From NCBI RefSeq assembly GCF_004339565.1, contig NZ_SMFZ01000002.1:2976001-3040000 (forward strand): DNA of 64,000 nucleotides. The letters are read 5' to 3'. Source of the DNA: Pseudonocardia endophytica (GTDB taxonomy: Bacteria; Actinomycetota; Actinomycetes; Mycobacteriales; Pseudonocardiaceae). Of this stretch, positions 9,116-16,505 are shown one piece after another; position 1 is the stretch's first letter, and every line of letters begins with the position of its first letter. The notes under the pieces were generated by a model that worked only from the letters and a program-made list of their open reading frames with translations, searched no databases and had not been told where the DNA came from. A program made the translations under genes and the position numbers.

Positions 9116-9817
9116 TCAGCGCACGACGTCGAGGGGGCGCGTGTCGTCGAGGGCCGTGGCCGGGACGCCCGGCACGGCGGCCGCGGCGCGCCTGCGGCGC
9201 CGGGACACGACGAACCCGCCGAGGACCAGGACCGCGACGCCGCCGACGGCCAGCAGGAACGGCACCGATCCCGGGTCCGCGCCGTACGCGCCGATCGTCG
9301 TGTAGGTGGTGGCCGACGGGACGATCCCGACGACCGTGCCGAGCACGTAGGGGCGCAGGCCGATCCCGGTCAGCCCGCACGCGTAGTTCAGGGCCGGGAA
9401 CGGGATCACCGGCACGAGCCGTACACCGATCACGGCGGTCAGCCCGCCGCGGCTGAACGTCCCGTCCAGCCACGCCAGCCGCTCGCTGGGGATGCGTGCG
9501 ACGGCGGCACGGCCCAGCCCGCGGGACAGCCCGAACGCGACGACGGCGCCGAGCGTCGCCCCGCACATCGCCGCGGCCAGCCCGACCGGCAGGCCGAACA
9601 GCACGCCCGCCGCGATCGAGAGCACCGTCGCCGGGGCGGGCACGAGCGTGAACGCGGCGTAGAGCAGCGCGAACACGACCGGCGCGGCCCACCCGGCGGC
9701 CGCGGTCCAGGCGCGGATCTCCTCGACCGACGGAACGCCGGTCGCCACCAGCAGCGCCGTCCCGGCCAGCACGATCAGCACCAGCACCGCCGGGCGGATC
9801 CACCAGGCTCGGCTCAC
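9116..9817 (-). CDS. TVP38/TMEM64-family (VTT domain) membrane protein
   Basis: A 233-aa polytopic inner-membrane protein with a SNARE-associated/VTT domain. Visible features: an N-terminal membrane segment WWIRPAVLVLIVLAGTALLV, several further hydrophobic stretches, the family segments PAPATVLSIAAGVLFGLPVG and VRLVPVIPFPALNYACGLTG (the re-entrant loop with conserved Arg, Pro and Asn), and a C-terminal segment before a basic tail RRRRRAA. Family members are DedA-like and are thought to move lipids or act in membrane homeostasis; substrate unknown here. Start chosen at the GTG at 9817 because GAGGGAG precedes it; the frame stays open further but without homology. Confidence 0.85.
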   Translation of the reverse strand: MSRAWWIRPAVLVLIVLAGTALLVATGVPSVEEIRAWTAAAGWAAPVVFALLYAAFTLVPAPATVLSIAAGVLFGLPVGLAAAMCGATLGAVVAFGLSRGLGRAAVARIPSERLAWLDGTFSRGGLTAVIGVRLVPVIPFPALNYACGLTGIGLRPYVLGTVVGIVPSATTYTTIGAYGADPGSVPFLLAVGGVAVLVLGGFVVSRRRRRAAAAVPGVPATALDDTRPLDVVR

Positions 9818-9950
9818 GGACGTCTCCCTCCGACAGCGCGGATCGTCCCGTGCCGCCGTTCGGGTGTTCGTAGCGGGTGGTCCTACTGGTTCGGCGTATC
9901 GGGACACATCCGCCGTCCGTGTGCCAGAGTGGATCGCGGGAGGGACGCGG

Positions 9951-10337
9951 ATGGCGATTCCGGGCACGTCGCGCGGGCGGAAGGCCTATCGGCCGCTGCT
10001 GGCGGCCGGGTTCGTGGCGTTCTGGATCGCGGGAGTGGGGATCGCGATCGCGGCCTCCGGCGAGCGCGGCGCCGGCTCCGAGGCCGAGCTGGTCACCCGG
10101 GCGTCGGACGCCCTGCGCGCCGGCGACGCGTCCGCGTTCGACGAGGTGCTGCTCGACGGCGCCGACCGTGCGTTCGCCGGGGACTACGTCGACCGGATGC
10201 GGGCGGCCGGGACGCCCGAGGTGGTGCGCGAGGGGCCCGGCGTCGCCGTCGTCCGGTCCGGGACGGTGGCGACCACGCTGTCGATCACCGAGGAACGGGA
10301 CCGCTGGTACCTCAGCCTGCTGCCACCAGCTCGCTGA
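9951..10337 (+). CDS. Small single-pass membrane protein, function unknown
   Basis: A 128-aa protein with a basic start (MAIPGTSRGRKAYRP), one membrane segment (LLAAGFVAFWIAGVGIAIAA, about residues 16-35) and an extracytoplasmic domain of about 90 residues with ASDALRAGDASAFDEVL and SGTVATTLSITEERDRWYLS. That tail looks like a small NTF2/lumazine-binding-like fold, which I cannot confirm. The start is the ATG at 9951, preceded by GGGAGGG. It is divergent from the VTT protein, and its last 26 bp overlap the tail of the convergent DUF4185 gene. Confidence 0.6.
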   Translation: MAIPGTSRGRKAYRPLLAAGFVAFWIAGVGIAIAASGERGAGSEAELVTRASDALRAGDASAFDEVLLDGADRAFAGDYVDRMRAAGTPEVVREGPGVAVVRSGTVATTLSITEERDRWYLSLLPPAR

Positions 10338-11340
10338 GGTCGGTGCGGAACTGCATCGAGCGGTACGGCCAGTTCGTGCCGGTGTTCCACTGGCTGACCA
10401 CGAGGTGCAGGTCGGACAGCGTCGAACCGGGCACGACGTAGCCGCCGTAGAGCTGGGCGACGTGCCCGCGGGCGTGGTCCTCGGCGTCCCACGAGCAGCC
10501 GTGCAGGACCGTCGCCCGTGGAGCGCGGTAGAGGTCGGCGTTCGGCCGGTCCAGCAGCAGGGAGTCGATCCGGTAGTTCCCGGCGTCGAAGAACGTCAGC
10601 AGCCAGTGCAGCGTGCCGTCCGGGCCGGGGACGCGGCGCAGGTTCAGCTCGCCGAGCGCGCCCGGGATCGTGATCGTCGCCGGGTTGCCCCACGCCCAGC
10701 GCTCGTCGGCGAACCCCCACGGCTCCCACGCGTCCGGGTCGGTGATCGACTCGGCGGGTACCCGGTGCAGCAGCAGCCCGGCGTTGCGCTGGAAGCCGGT
10801 GGTGTAGGCGTAGACGTACCCGTCGTCGCCGTGGCACCAGGTGAGCTGCTGGAACAGCCCGGCGCAGTGGTCACCCGGGCGTTCGCACCCGGTCCGTTCC
10901 CAGGTGACGCCGTTGTCGGTGGACGCGAGCACCTCGGTCCAGAGCACGTTGCCGAGGCCGCGGTTGGCCATGGCGTGCAGGTACATCGTGTCGCCGACGG
11001 TGATCACGTCGGCGGGCAGGATCGTGGTGATCCGCCGCTTCCACATCCACCCTGCGGGCGGGTGGTCGACGAGCTGGCAGGCGTACGCCTTGCGGTCGCC
11101 TCCCGAGCCGGTCCAGAGCAGCCCGCCCGGCGAGGTGGCGCTGCGCGGGTCGGCGAACAGCACGACGGGGGAACGCCAGCCGGGGCCGCCGACCCCCGCG
11201 TCGTCGAACGTGTCGCCGAACACCGCGACCAGCCGCCCGTCGGGGGCCGTCGTCATGATGCCCAGGTCGGTGCCGCCGACCCCGAACGCGTCGGTGAGGC
11301 CGGGGCCGGTCAGGTCGGCGATCTTCGTCGTGGGTGGCAC
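10312..11340 (-). CDS. DUF4185 domain protein (beta-propeller-like, secreted or cytoplasmic)
   Basis: A 342-aa protein matching the DUF4185 family: FGVGGTDLGIMTTAPDGRL, VFGDTFDDAG, WTGSGGDRKAYACQL, ILPADVITVGDTMYLHAM, EVLASTDNGVTWERT, and a C-terminal YGGYVVPGSTLSDLHLVVSQ segment. Repeated W/G-rich blades with Asp-box-like turns (STDNGVTW) suggest a five-bladed propeller related to glycosidases and sialidases. No signal peptide is seen at the chosen start, so location is uncertain. I prefer the GTG at 11340 because a TACCGT hexamer lies exactly 7 bases upstream, as for leaderless mRNAs; a GTG at 11349 would overlap that box. Its 3' end overlaps the small membrane protein gene on the other strand. 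Confidence 0.75.
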   Translation of the reverse strand: MPPTTKIADLTGPGLTDAFGVGGTDLGIMTTAPDGRLVAVFGDTFDDAGVGGPGWRSPVVLFADPRSATSPGGLLWTGSGGDRKAYACQLVDHPPAGWMWKRRITTILPADVITVGDTMYLHAMANRGLGNVLWTEVLASTDNGVTWERTGCERPGDHCAGLFQQLTWCHGDDGYVYAYTTGFQRNAGLLLHRVPAESITDPDAWEPWGFADERWAWGNPATITIPGALGELNLRRVPGPDGTLHWLLTFFDAGNYRIDSLLLDRPNADLYRAPRATVLHGCSWDAEDHARGHVAQLYGGYVVPGSTLSDLHLVVSQWNTGTNWPYRSMQFRTDLSELVAAG

Positions 11341-11347
11341 GGGCCCC

Positions 11348-11353
11348 ACGGTA
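11348..11353 (-). promoter_or_regulatory. Probable -10 box of a leaderless promoter (DUF4185 gene)
   Basis: TACCGT on the minus strand is followed by 7 bases and then the GTG at 11340. This TANNNT spacing recurs at other starts in the window. Confidence 0.4.
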
Positions 11354-11385
11354 GTGACGCCGGGATCCTGCGCGCCGGGCCCGGC

Positions 11386-12126
11386 TCAGCGGCGGTAGCC
11401 GTTGATGGCCGTCCGGGTGGCGGGGTCGGCGAACACGTCGCCGAACACGTCGATGCTGGCCGTGACGCTGTCCGCGATGCCGTGGTTGCGCCACGTCTCG
11501 AACAGGCCCTTCTGCGCCGCGATCACCTCGCGGGTCGGAGCGGTCAGGCGCCCGACGAGGTCGTCGACGGCCTCGTCGAGCAGCTCCGGCGACACCAGCC
11601 GGTTGATCAGGCGCGACGGGCCGAGCTCGTCGAGCGTGTAGAGGTCGCCGGTCAGGATCAGCTCGTGGGCCAGCGCCGGTCCGAGGAACGACGGCAGCAG
11701 CGCCGCGTCCGCGATCGACGGGATGCCGAGCTTCACCTCGGGGAGCCCGACCCGGACGCCCGGGTGCGCCACCCGCACGTCGCAGGCCAGCGCGAGCTCG
11801 AACGCGATGCCGACGCACGTGCCGTTGAGGCGGGCGACGGTCGCGACCGGGCAGCGCCGCACGGCGTCCAGCATCGCCGCGACGCGGCCGATGAACGCCC
11901 GCCCGCCGGACGGCTCCATCTCGCGGAACGTGTCCAGGTGCATGCCGGCGCAGAACGAGCGGTCCCCGCTGCCGGTGATCACGACGGCCCGGGTGTCCGG
12001 CCCGATGCCGCGCACGGCCTCGGCGAGCGCGTCGACGTCGTCGGCACGCAGCGCGTTGGCGTTCTCCGGCCGGTCCAACGTGATCCGCCGGACCGTCCCG
12101 TCGTCCTGCACCCTCGGCGAGTTCAT
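11386..12126 (-). CDS. Enoyl-CoA hydratase/isomerase family protein
   Basis: A 246-aa crotonase-fold protein. It opens with VRRITLDRPENANALRADDV, has the oxyanion-hole segments FCAGMHLDTF and NGTCVGIAFELALACD, and continues with LPEVKLGIPS. The usual catalytic Glu of hydratases at GGG.ELA..CD and the one near PE..LG look partly replaced (here FELALACDVR and PEVKLGIP), so it could be an isomerase, hydrolase or other crotonase rather than a classical hydratase. It acts on acyl-CoA thioesters in the cytoplasm. The ATG has no Shine-Dalgarno sequence but a CACGAT box lies 6 bases upstream, hinting at a leaderless transcript. It stands alone between unrelated genes. Confidence 0.8.
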   Translation of the reverse strand: MNSPRVQDDGTVRRITLDRPENANALRADDVDALAEAVRGIGPDTRAVVITGSGDRSFCAGMHLDTFREMEPSGGRAFIGRVAAMLDAVRRCPVATVARLNGTCVGIAFELALACDVRVAHPGVRVGLPEVKLGIPSIADAALLPSFLGPALAHELILTGDLYTLDELGPSRLINRLVSPELLDEAVDDLVGRLTAPTREVIAAQKGLFETWRNHGIADSVTASIDVFGDVFADPATRTAINGYRR

Positions 12127-12157
12127 CCGCCGATCGTGACACGGGGTAGGGCGCCGC

Positions 12158-12988
12158 TCAGGTCCGGTCGCCGGGCTCCTGTGGCTCGCCGTCGCGACGG
12201 GCGCTGATCGTGGGGTCGTCCGACGGCGGGCCGGATCCCGCCGCGTCCGGGTACGGCACCACCGGGTACGACGGTCCGGGCTCCGGTCCGCTGCCCGGGT
12301 ACCGCTGCGTGGCCGGGTACCCCGGGTACTGCCGGGTGGCGGGATGCGGCTGGTTGCCCGGGGACTGCCGGGTGCTCGGGTACGGGCCGGGGTGGTGCGG
12401 CGGGTAGGCGCCGTACGGGCCGGGGTACGCCGCCTGCGGCGGGAGCCTGCGGCGACCGGCCAGCAGCATGACCAGCCCGCCGACCAGACCGACGACGAGC
12501 AGGGCGCCGGTCGCGATCGCCCCCCCGACGACCCCGAAGATCGATCCGACCGTCCGGGTGCTGACCACGAGCTGGTCCCCGAGCGTCGACTCCCGGTTGT
12601 CACCGACGATGCGGTACGAGCCGGTCTCGGTGGCGGTGAACGTGCCGACCCGGGACCCCACCCGGGTGCCCGACGTGTAGTTCTCGGAGAACCCCGGACG
12701 GGTCACCGGCACCGACGCGCCGGACGGGGCGGTGAGCGACCGGACCGTGGCCGGTGAGCCGGTCGTGCCGTTGGTGGTCTCGGAGTAGACGGCGTACTCG
12801 CCCGGCTCCGAGACGAGCACGTCGCCCCCGCCGGAGGGGACGCGCTGGTCCTCCGGCTGCCCGGCGTACGAGATCGCCGACCAGGCCGTCGCGCCCGCGA
12901 CCAGAAGGAACACGGCGAGCCACACGATCAGCGCGATCCGCCCGCCACGGGAGCGCCGCGCCTGCGGGGGATGGACCGGACCGGACAT
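12158..12988 (-). CDS. Membrane protein with Pro/Tyr/Gly-rich tail, function unknown
   Basis: A 276-aa protein. A short basic start is followed by membrane segment 1 (GRIALIVWLAVFLLVAGATA, about residues 16-35), an extracytoplasmic beta-rich domain with TETGSYRIVGDN, a long second membrane region (VGSIFGVVGGAIATGALLVV through LVGGLVMLLAG) and a C-terminal cytoplasmic tail rich in Pro, Tyr and Gly (YPGPYGAYPP, RQYPGYPATQRYPG). Such tails occur on many actinobacterial membrane proteins and are low complexity. I do not recognise a function. The ATG at 12988 starts right after CATCCTGTGTCGC, with no clear ribosome site. Longer in-frame starts upstream read as noise. Confidence 0.6.
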   Translation of the reverse strand: MSGPVHPPQARRSRGGRIALIVWLAVFLLVAGATAWSAISYAGQPEDQRVPSGGGDVLVSEPGEYAVYSETTNGTTGSPATVRSLTAPSGASVPVTRPGFSENYTSGTRVGSRVGTFTATETGSYRIVGDNRESTLGDQLVVSTRTVGSIFGVVGGAIATGALLVVGLVGGLVMLLAGRRRLPPQAAYPGPYGAYPPHHPGPYPSTRQSPGNQPHPATRQYPGYPATQRYPGSGPEPGPSYPVVPYPDAAGSGPPSDDPTISARRDGEPQEPGDRT

Positions 12989-13041
12989 GCGACACAGGAT
13001 GGCCGGTCCGGAGCGGGAGGTGTCCCGTCCGAACGGGCGGT

Positions 13042-13743
13042 TCAGTGCGACAGCGTCAGCAGCTGCTCGTAGAACCCGCCGATCCGCCGCTCCCGGTCCA
13101 CCAGATGGATCTCCAGGATCCAGTGGCACTGCCTGCCGGACGGGTCGGTGCGCCGCATCGCGTGCGTGCTGCCCGGCGTGATGTAGGACTCGATCCGCTC
13201 CCCGTCGATCCACTCGTGCGGGAACTCGCCGACCAGGTGCCCGCTGTGGTGGCCGCCGAACGTCCAGCCGTGCTCCTCGGCCAGCCCGCAGACGTGCCGG
13301 TAGAGCTCCTCGCCGCTGATCTCCGGGTGCGCCTCGAAGTGCGCCCGGCCTGCGTCGAACACCAGGGGGAGGTCGTCGCGCAGCTTCTGCTTCAGCGGGT
13401 CGTCACCGAGCACGTACGTGCGACCGACGTCCGCCTCCCACTCGTGGAAGATCGGCCCGAAGTCGCAGAACACGATGTCGTCGGCCTCGATCACGCGGTC
13501 CGGCGGGTTCTCGGCGTACGGCTGCAACGTGTTCTCCCCGGAGCGCACGACCCGCTTGTGCCAGTGCCGGTCGGTGCCGAACAGCTCGGCGCCGAGATCG
13601 CGGACGCGGTCGCTGACCTCCTTCTCGGTCCGGCCGGCCTCGATCAGGCCGCGGCGGCTCGTCTCGTCGAACAGCTCGATCGCCATCTTCTCGGCCTCGA
13701 CGAGCCTGCGTGCACGCTCGTCCTCGGCAACGTCGGTCGTCAT
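13042..13743 (-). CDS. M24-family metallopeptidase (aminopeptidase P-like)
   Basis: A 233-aa pita-bread-fold protein consisting of the catalytic domain only. Metal-binding positions fit M24: Asp in VFCDFGPIFHEW and in EADVGRTYVL, the glycine-rich His stretch FGGHHSGHLVGEFPHE, and Glu in HWILEIHLVD. The N-terminal creatinase-like domain of proline peptidases is absent. It would cleave N-terminal Xaa-Pro or Met, or act on a small molecule, since creatinase and DMSP-lyase relatives share the fold. Its ATG overlaps the stop of the upstream alpha/beta hydrolase gene by four bases, so the two are translationally coupled and probably act on the same compound. Confidence 0.8.
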   Translation of the reverse strand: MTTDVAEDERARRLVEAEKMAIELFDETSRRGLIEAGRTEKEVSDRVRDLGAELFGTDRHWHKRVVRSGENTLQPYAENPPDRVIEADDIVFCDFGPIFHEWEADVGRTYVLGDDPLKQKLRDDLPLVFDAGRAHFEAHPEISGEELYRHVCGLAEEHGWTFGGHHSGHLVGEFPHEWIDGERIESYITPGSTHAMRRTDPSGRQCHWILEIHLVDRERRIGGFYEQLLTLSH

Positions 13744-14627
13744 CGCAGAGCCTCCACTCCGGTGGCGGCGCGCACGGCGCCGGCGAACGTGTCCGGGTCC
13801 TCGACCGGGACGAAGTGCCCGACCCCGTCGGCCGGGACGACCGACACGTCGGCGAAGAACTCGTCAAGCCGGTCCGACCAGGCCCGCGGGAACAGCGGGT
13901 CGTGCTCCGGCCAGACGAACGTCGTCGGCACCGTGATCCGGTCGGCCGGGTCGGGGACGGTCTCGGCCAGCGATCGCGCGACAACCCCGCCCCCGGCGCG
14001 GTACCAGCCGATCGAGGCGACGAACGCCCCCGCGGGCCCGTACACCGACGCCATGTGGTCCAGCCGGGAGTCGTCCGGTGTGAACGCCGGGCCGGACCAG
14101 TGCGACCAGAAGTGCCCGACGTAGTCCCGCGCCGCCTCCGGCTTCCCGTCGACGAGCCGCTCGGCGAGGTCGAGCTGGTGGAACGACTGGTACCAGAACT
14201 CGGCGAACGGGGCCTCGCCGAGGATCCGCTGACCGACGCCCGGCGCCGGCGGGGTGACGACGAGCGCGCGCAGCAGGTCCGGGCGGTTCTTCGCGAGCTG
14301 CTGGCCGACGCGGCTGCCGACGTCGTAGCCGCCGACGACGATCTCCGCGATCCCGAGCTCCTCGACGAGCCCTGCGACGCTGCGTGCCTGCCCGGCGGGC
14401 CCGTAGAACTCGGCGGGGTCGAGGTGGTGCTTGTCCGACTCGCCGAACCCGCGCAGGTCGGGGACGACGACGTCGTGGTCGCCGGCGAGCCGCTCGGCGA
14501 CGGCGCCCATGTCGGTGCGGTCCCCGGGCCAGCCGTGCAGCAGGACGACGGTCGGGCGCCCGGGCGCCGGTGACCCGTGCCGGTCGTAGGTCAGGGTGAA
14601 GCCGTCGACCGGGGATCCGGTGGGCAT
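13740..14627 (-). CDS. Epoxide hydrolase-like alpha/beta hydrolase
   Basis: A 295-aa alpha/beta hydrolase. It has the HGWPGD oxyanion motif (the H-G-x-P type of epoxide hydrolases) and an Asp nucleophile in GGYDVGSRVG, in place of the Ser of esterases, which is the mark of epoxide hydrolases and haloalkane dehalogenases. The acid is probably the Asp in WPEHDPLFPR, and the base the His of GVGHFVPVEDP. The cap region carries FWYQSFHQLDLAERL. The start at 14627 has AGGAG 9 bases upstream. First gene of a two-gene operon with the M24 peptidase. Substrate unknown. Confidence 0.82.
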   Translation of the reverse strand: MPTGSPVDGFTLTYDRHGSPAPGRPTVVLLHGWPGDRTDMGAVAERLAGDHDVVVPDLRGFGESDKHHLDPAEFYGPAGQARSVAGLVEELGIAEIVVGGYDVGSRVGQQLAKNRPDLLRALVVTPPAPGVGQRILGEAPFAEFWYQSFHQLDLAERLVDGKPEAARDYVGHFWSHWSGPAFTPDDSRLDHMASVYGPAGAFVASIGWYRAGGGVVARSLAETVPDPADRITVPTTFVWPEHDPLFPRAWSDRLDEFFADVSVVPADGVGHFVPVEDPDTFAGAVRAATGVEALR

Positions 14628-14780
14628 GCAGGCTCCTGGGTGCTCGGTCGGTGCGTGTGCCTCCGGACTACCACCGTGACGCGGGTCGCGCAGCACACAG
14701 CTGATTCTCAGGCGTGGCCGGGCAACCGCGGACCGTGATCCGCCGTCGTAGGAGGTGTATCGGGCGGAGCGGCCGCCCGG

Positions 14781-15029
14781 GTGATCGTGAAGGGGTTCGC
14801 GGAGATGGTGGTGCTGGCGGTTCTGATGGCGGTCCTGGTGGTGGCCGGGCTGGTGGCGACCGCGGCCGTGTCACGGGACACGGCAACCCGTCGCCGGGAG
14901 TGGAAGGCGAACGCCGCCGCGGTGCGGCTGCGCAACGAGCAGCGCGCCCACGAGCGCGACCTGCGGTTCGGCGTCCCGGCGCCGCGCCAGTCCCGTGAGG
15001 ACTCCGGGTACTGGCTCGTCGACCACTGA
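14781..15029 (+). CDS. Small membrane protein, function unknown
   Basis: An 82-aa protein with one long hydrophobic segment (VVLAVLMAVLVVAGLVATAA, about residues 10-29) and then a charged, Arg- and Glu-rich cytoplasmic tail (RRREWKANAAAVRLRNEQRA) likely to be helical. It ends YWLVDH. The GTG at 14781 is chosen with a weak GGAG upstream; an ATG at 14805 is a possible later start. It is divergent from the epoxide hydrolase gene and precedes the MFS gene on the same strand by 116 bp. No family recognised; the coding call rests on codon-position GC bias and the membrane pattern. Confidence 0.45.
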   Translation: MIVKGFAEMVVLAVLMAVLVVAGLVATAAVSRDTATRRREWKANAAAVRLRNEQRAHERDLRFGVPAPRQSREDSGYWLVDH

Positions 15030-15070
15030 GTCGATACCGATCGTCACCGGAACCGCTGCGCGCCATCGCC

Positions 15071-15107
15071 CGGAACGGTTCCGATGCCGGATCCGGCCAC
15101 CTAGAGT
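15071..15107 (+). promoter_or_regulatory. Possible promoter with palindrome before the MFS gene
   Basis: CGGAACGGTTCCG, a perfect 13 bp palindrome (15071-15083), overlaps a weak -35 (TTCCGA, 15079-15084); 17 bases later is TAGAGT (15102-15107), a TANNNT-type -10. A regulator bound to the palindrome would cover the -35. Confidence 0.35.
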
Positions 15108-15145
15108 GACCCGGATAATTCCGGCACGACGACAGGGGGCCCGCC

Positions 15146-16429
15146 GTGTCCACACCGACCGTCGGGGAGAAGCACCGGCTACCGGTCCGCACGCTCGTCG
15201 CAGCGTCCATCGGGAACGCCGTCGAGTGGTACGACTGGACGATCTACGCGACGTTCTCCATCTACTTCGCGACCCAGATCTTCCCGCCCGGCAACGAGGC
15301 GCTCGCGCTGATCTCGACGCTGGCCACCTACGCGCTGGCGTTCTTCTTCCGCCCGCTCGGCGGGTTCATCCTCGGCCGGTTCGCCGACCTGCGCGGTCGC
15401 CGGACGGCGATGCTCGTGACGATCCTGCTGATGGCGGGCGGATCGGTGGTCATCGGGATCCTGCCGACGTTCGAGATGGTCGGCTGGCTCGCGCCGGTCC
15501 TGCTGCTGGTGGCCCGGATCGCGCAGGGCATGTCGCTCGGCGGTGAGGTGTCGAACGCGTCGGCCTACCTCGGCGAGATCGCGCCCGCCGCGCACCGCGG
15601 GCGCTACTCGTCGTTCTTCTACATCTCGACGGGTGCGGCCGTCCTGATCGCCTCGGTGCTCGGTTTCGTGCTGTCCGCCACGCTCTCCGACGACCAGCTG
15701 TCGTCCTGGGGCTGGCGGGTCCCGTTCCTGATCGGCGGCGTGCTCGGCCTGATCGGGCTCTGGATGCGCCGCAGCATGGCCGAGACCGAGCAGTTCGAGC
15801 AGAACAAGAGCACCGCGGCCCGGATCCGGAACCCGCTGATGCTGACCCTGCGGGAGCACCCGAAGGCCGTCGGGCAGCTCGTCGGCTTCACGCTGCTCTC
15901 GACGCTCTGCTACTACACGTTCTTCTCCGCACTGACCCCGTTCGCGACGAAGTCCCGCGGCGCCGACGCGACCGACGTGTTCCTGGCCCTCTCGATCGCG
16001 ACGGCGCTGTTCGTGGCGCTGCAGTACCCGATGGGCATCCTGTCCGACCGGCGCGGGCGCAAACCGCAGCTCCTGGCCTGGTCGGCGGCGACGGCGGTGC
16101 TGATCGTGCCGCTGTCGTTCCTGATCGGGCCGGGGTTCTGGAACCTGCTCGTGGTGTTCGTCGTCGGGCTCGGGCTGTACACGGCGATGACCTCGATCGC
16201 ACCGGCGATCATGAGCGAGCTGTTCCCGACGGAACTGCGCGGCCTGGGCATCGGGGCCTGGTACAACCTGACGGTCGCGGTGTTCGGCGGAACGGCGCCC
16301 CTGGTCGTGCAGTCGCTGCAGGAGGCCGGGCTGGCCCTCTGGTTCTTCGTCTACGTGGCCGTCGGCGCCGCGATCGCGTTCGTGGCGATCCTGACCCTGC
16401 CGGAGACGAAGGGGTCCGTGCTGCGCTGA
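15146..16429 (+). CDS. MFS transporter, metabolite:H+ symporter (MHS) type
   Basis: A 427-aa twelve-helix transporter of the MHS branch (ProP, KgtP, ShiA relatives). The signature GNAVEWYDWTIYATFS in helix 1, the loop GRFADLRGRRTAMLVT, RIAQGMSLGGEVSNASAYL in helix 4 and the mid-protein SDRRGRKPQLL repeat are all present. It would import a carboxylate or zwitterionic compound with protons. The start is the GTG at 15146 with a GGGGG stretch upstream. A strong dyad terminator separates its end from the convergent DHA2 transporter. Substrate cannot be read; no catabolic gene is adjacent. Betaine or proline is possible given the betaine operon 5 kb away, but that is speculation. Confidence 0.88.
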   Translation: MSTPTVGEKHRLPVRTLVAASIGNAVEWYDWTIYATFSIYFATQIFPPGNEALALISTLATYALAFFFRPLGGFILGRFADLRGRRTAMLVTILLMAGGSVVIGILPTFEMVGWLAPVLLLVARIAQGMSLGGEVSNASAYLGEIAPAAHRGRYSSFFYISTGAAVLIASVLGFVLSATLSDDQLSSWGWRVPFLIGGVLGLIGLWMRRSMAETEQFEQNKSTAARIRNPLMLTLREHPKAVGQLVGFTLLSTLCYYTFFSALTPFATKSRGADATDVFLALSIATALFVALQYPMGILSDRRGRKPQLLAWSAATAVLIVPLSFLIGPGFWNLLVVFVVGLGLYTAMTSIAPAIMSELFPTELRGLGIGAWYNLTVAVFGGTAPLVVQSLQEAGLALWFFVYVAVGAAIAFVAILTLPETKGSVLR

Positions 16430-16432
16430 GGC

Positions 16433-16500
16433 CGTCGCACAGGTACTGGTGCCCTCGCACACGCTCGGGCACGTGCGAGGGCACCGGAACGTGTGCGACG
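16433..16500. terminator. Two-tier dyad terminator between convergent MFS genes
   Basis: Outer arms CGTCGCACA / TGTGCGACG (9 bp) enclose inner arms GGTGCCCTCGCAC (16448-16460) and GTGCGAGGGCACC (16473-16485), 13 bp perfect with a 12 base loop. Symmetrical position between convergent stops suggests it works in both directions. Confidence 0.75.
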
Positions 16501-16505
16501 ACGGG

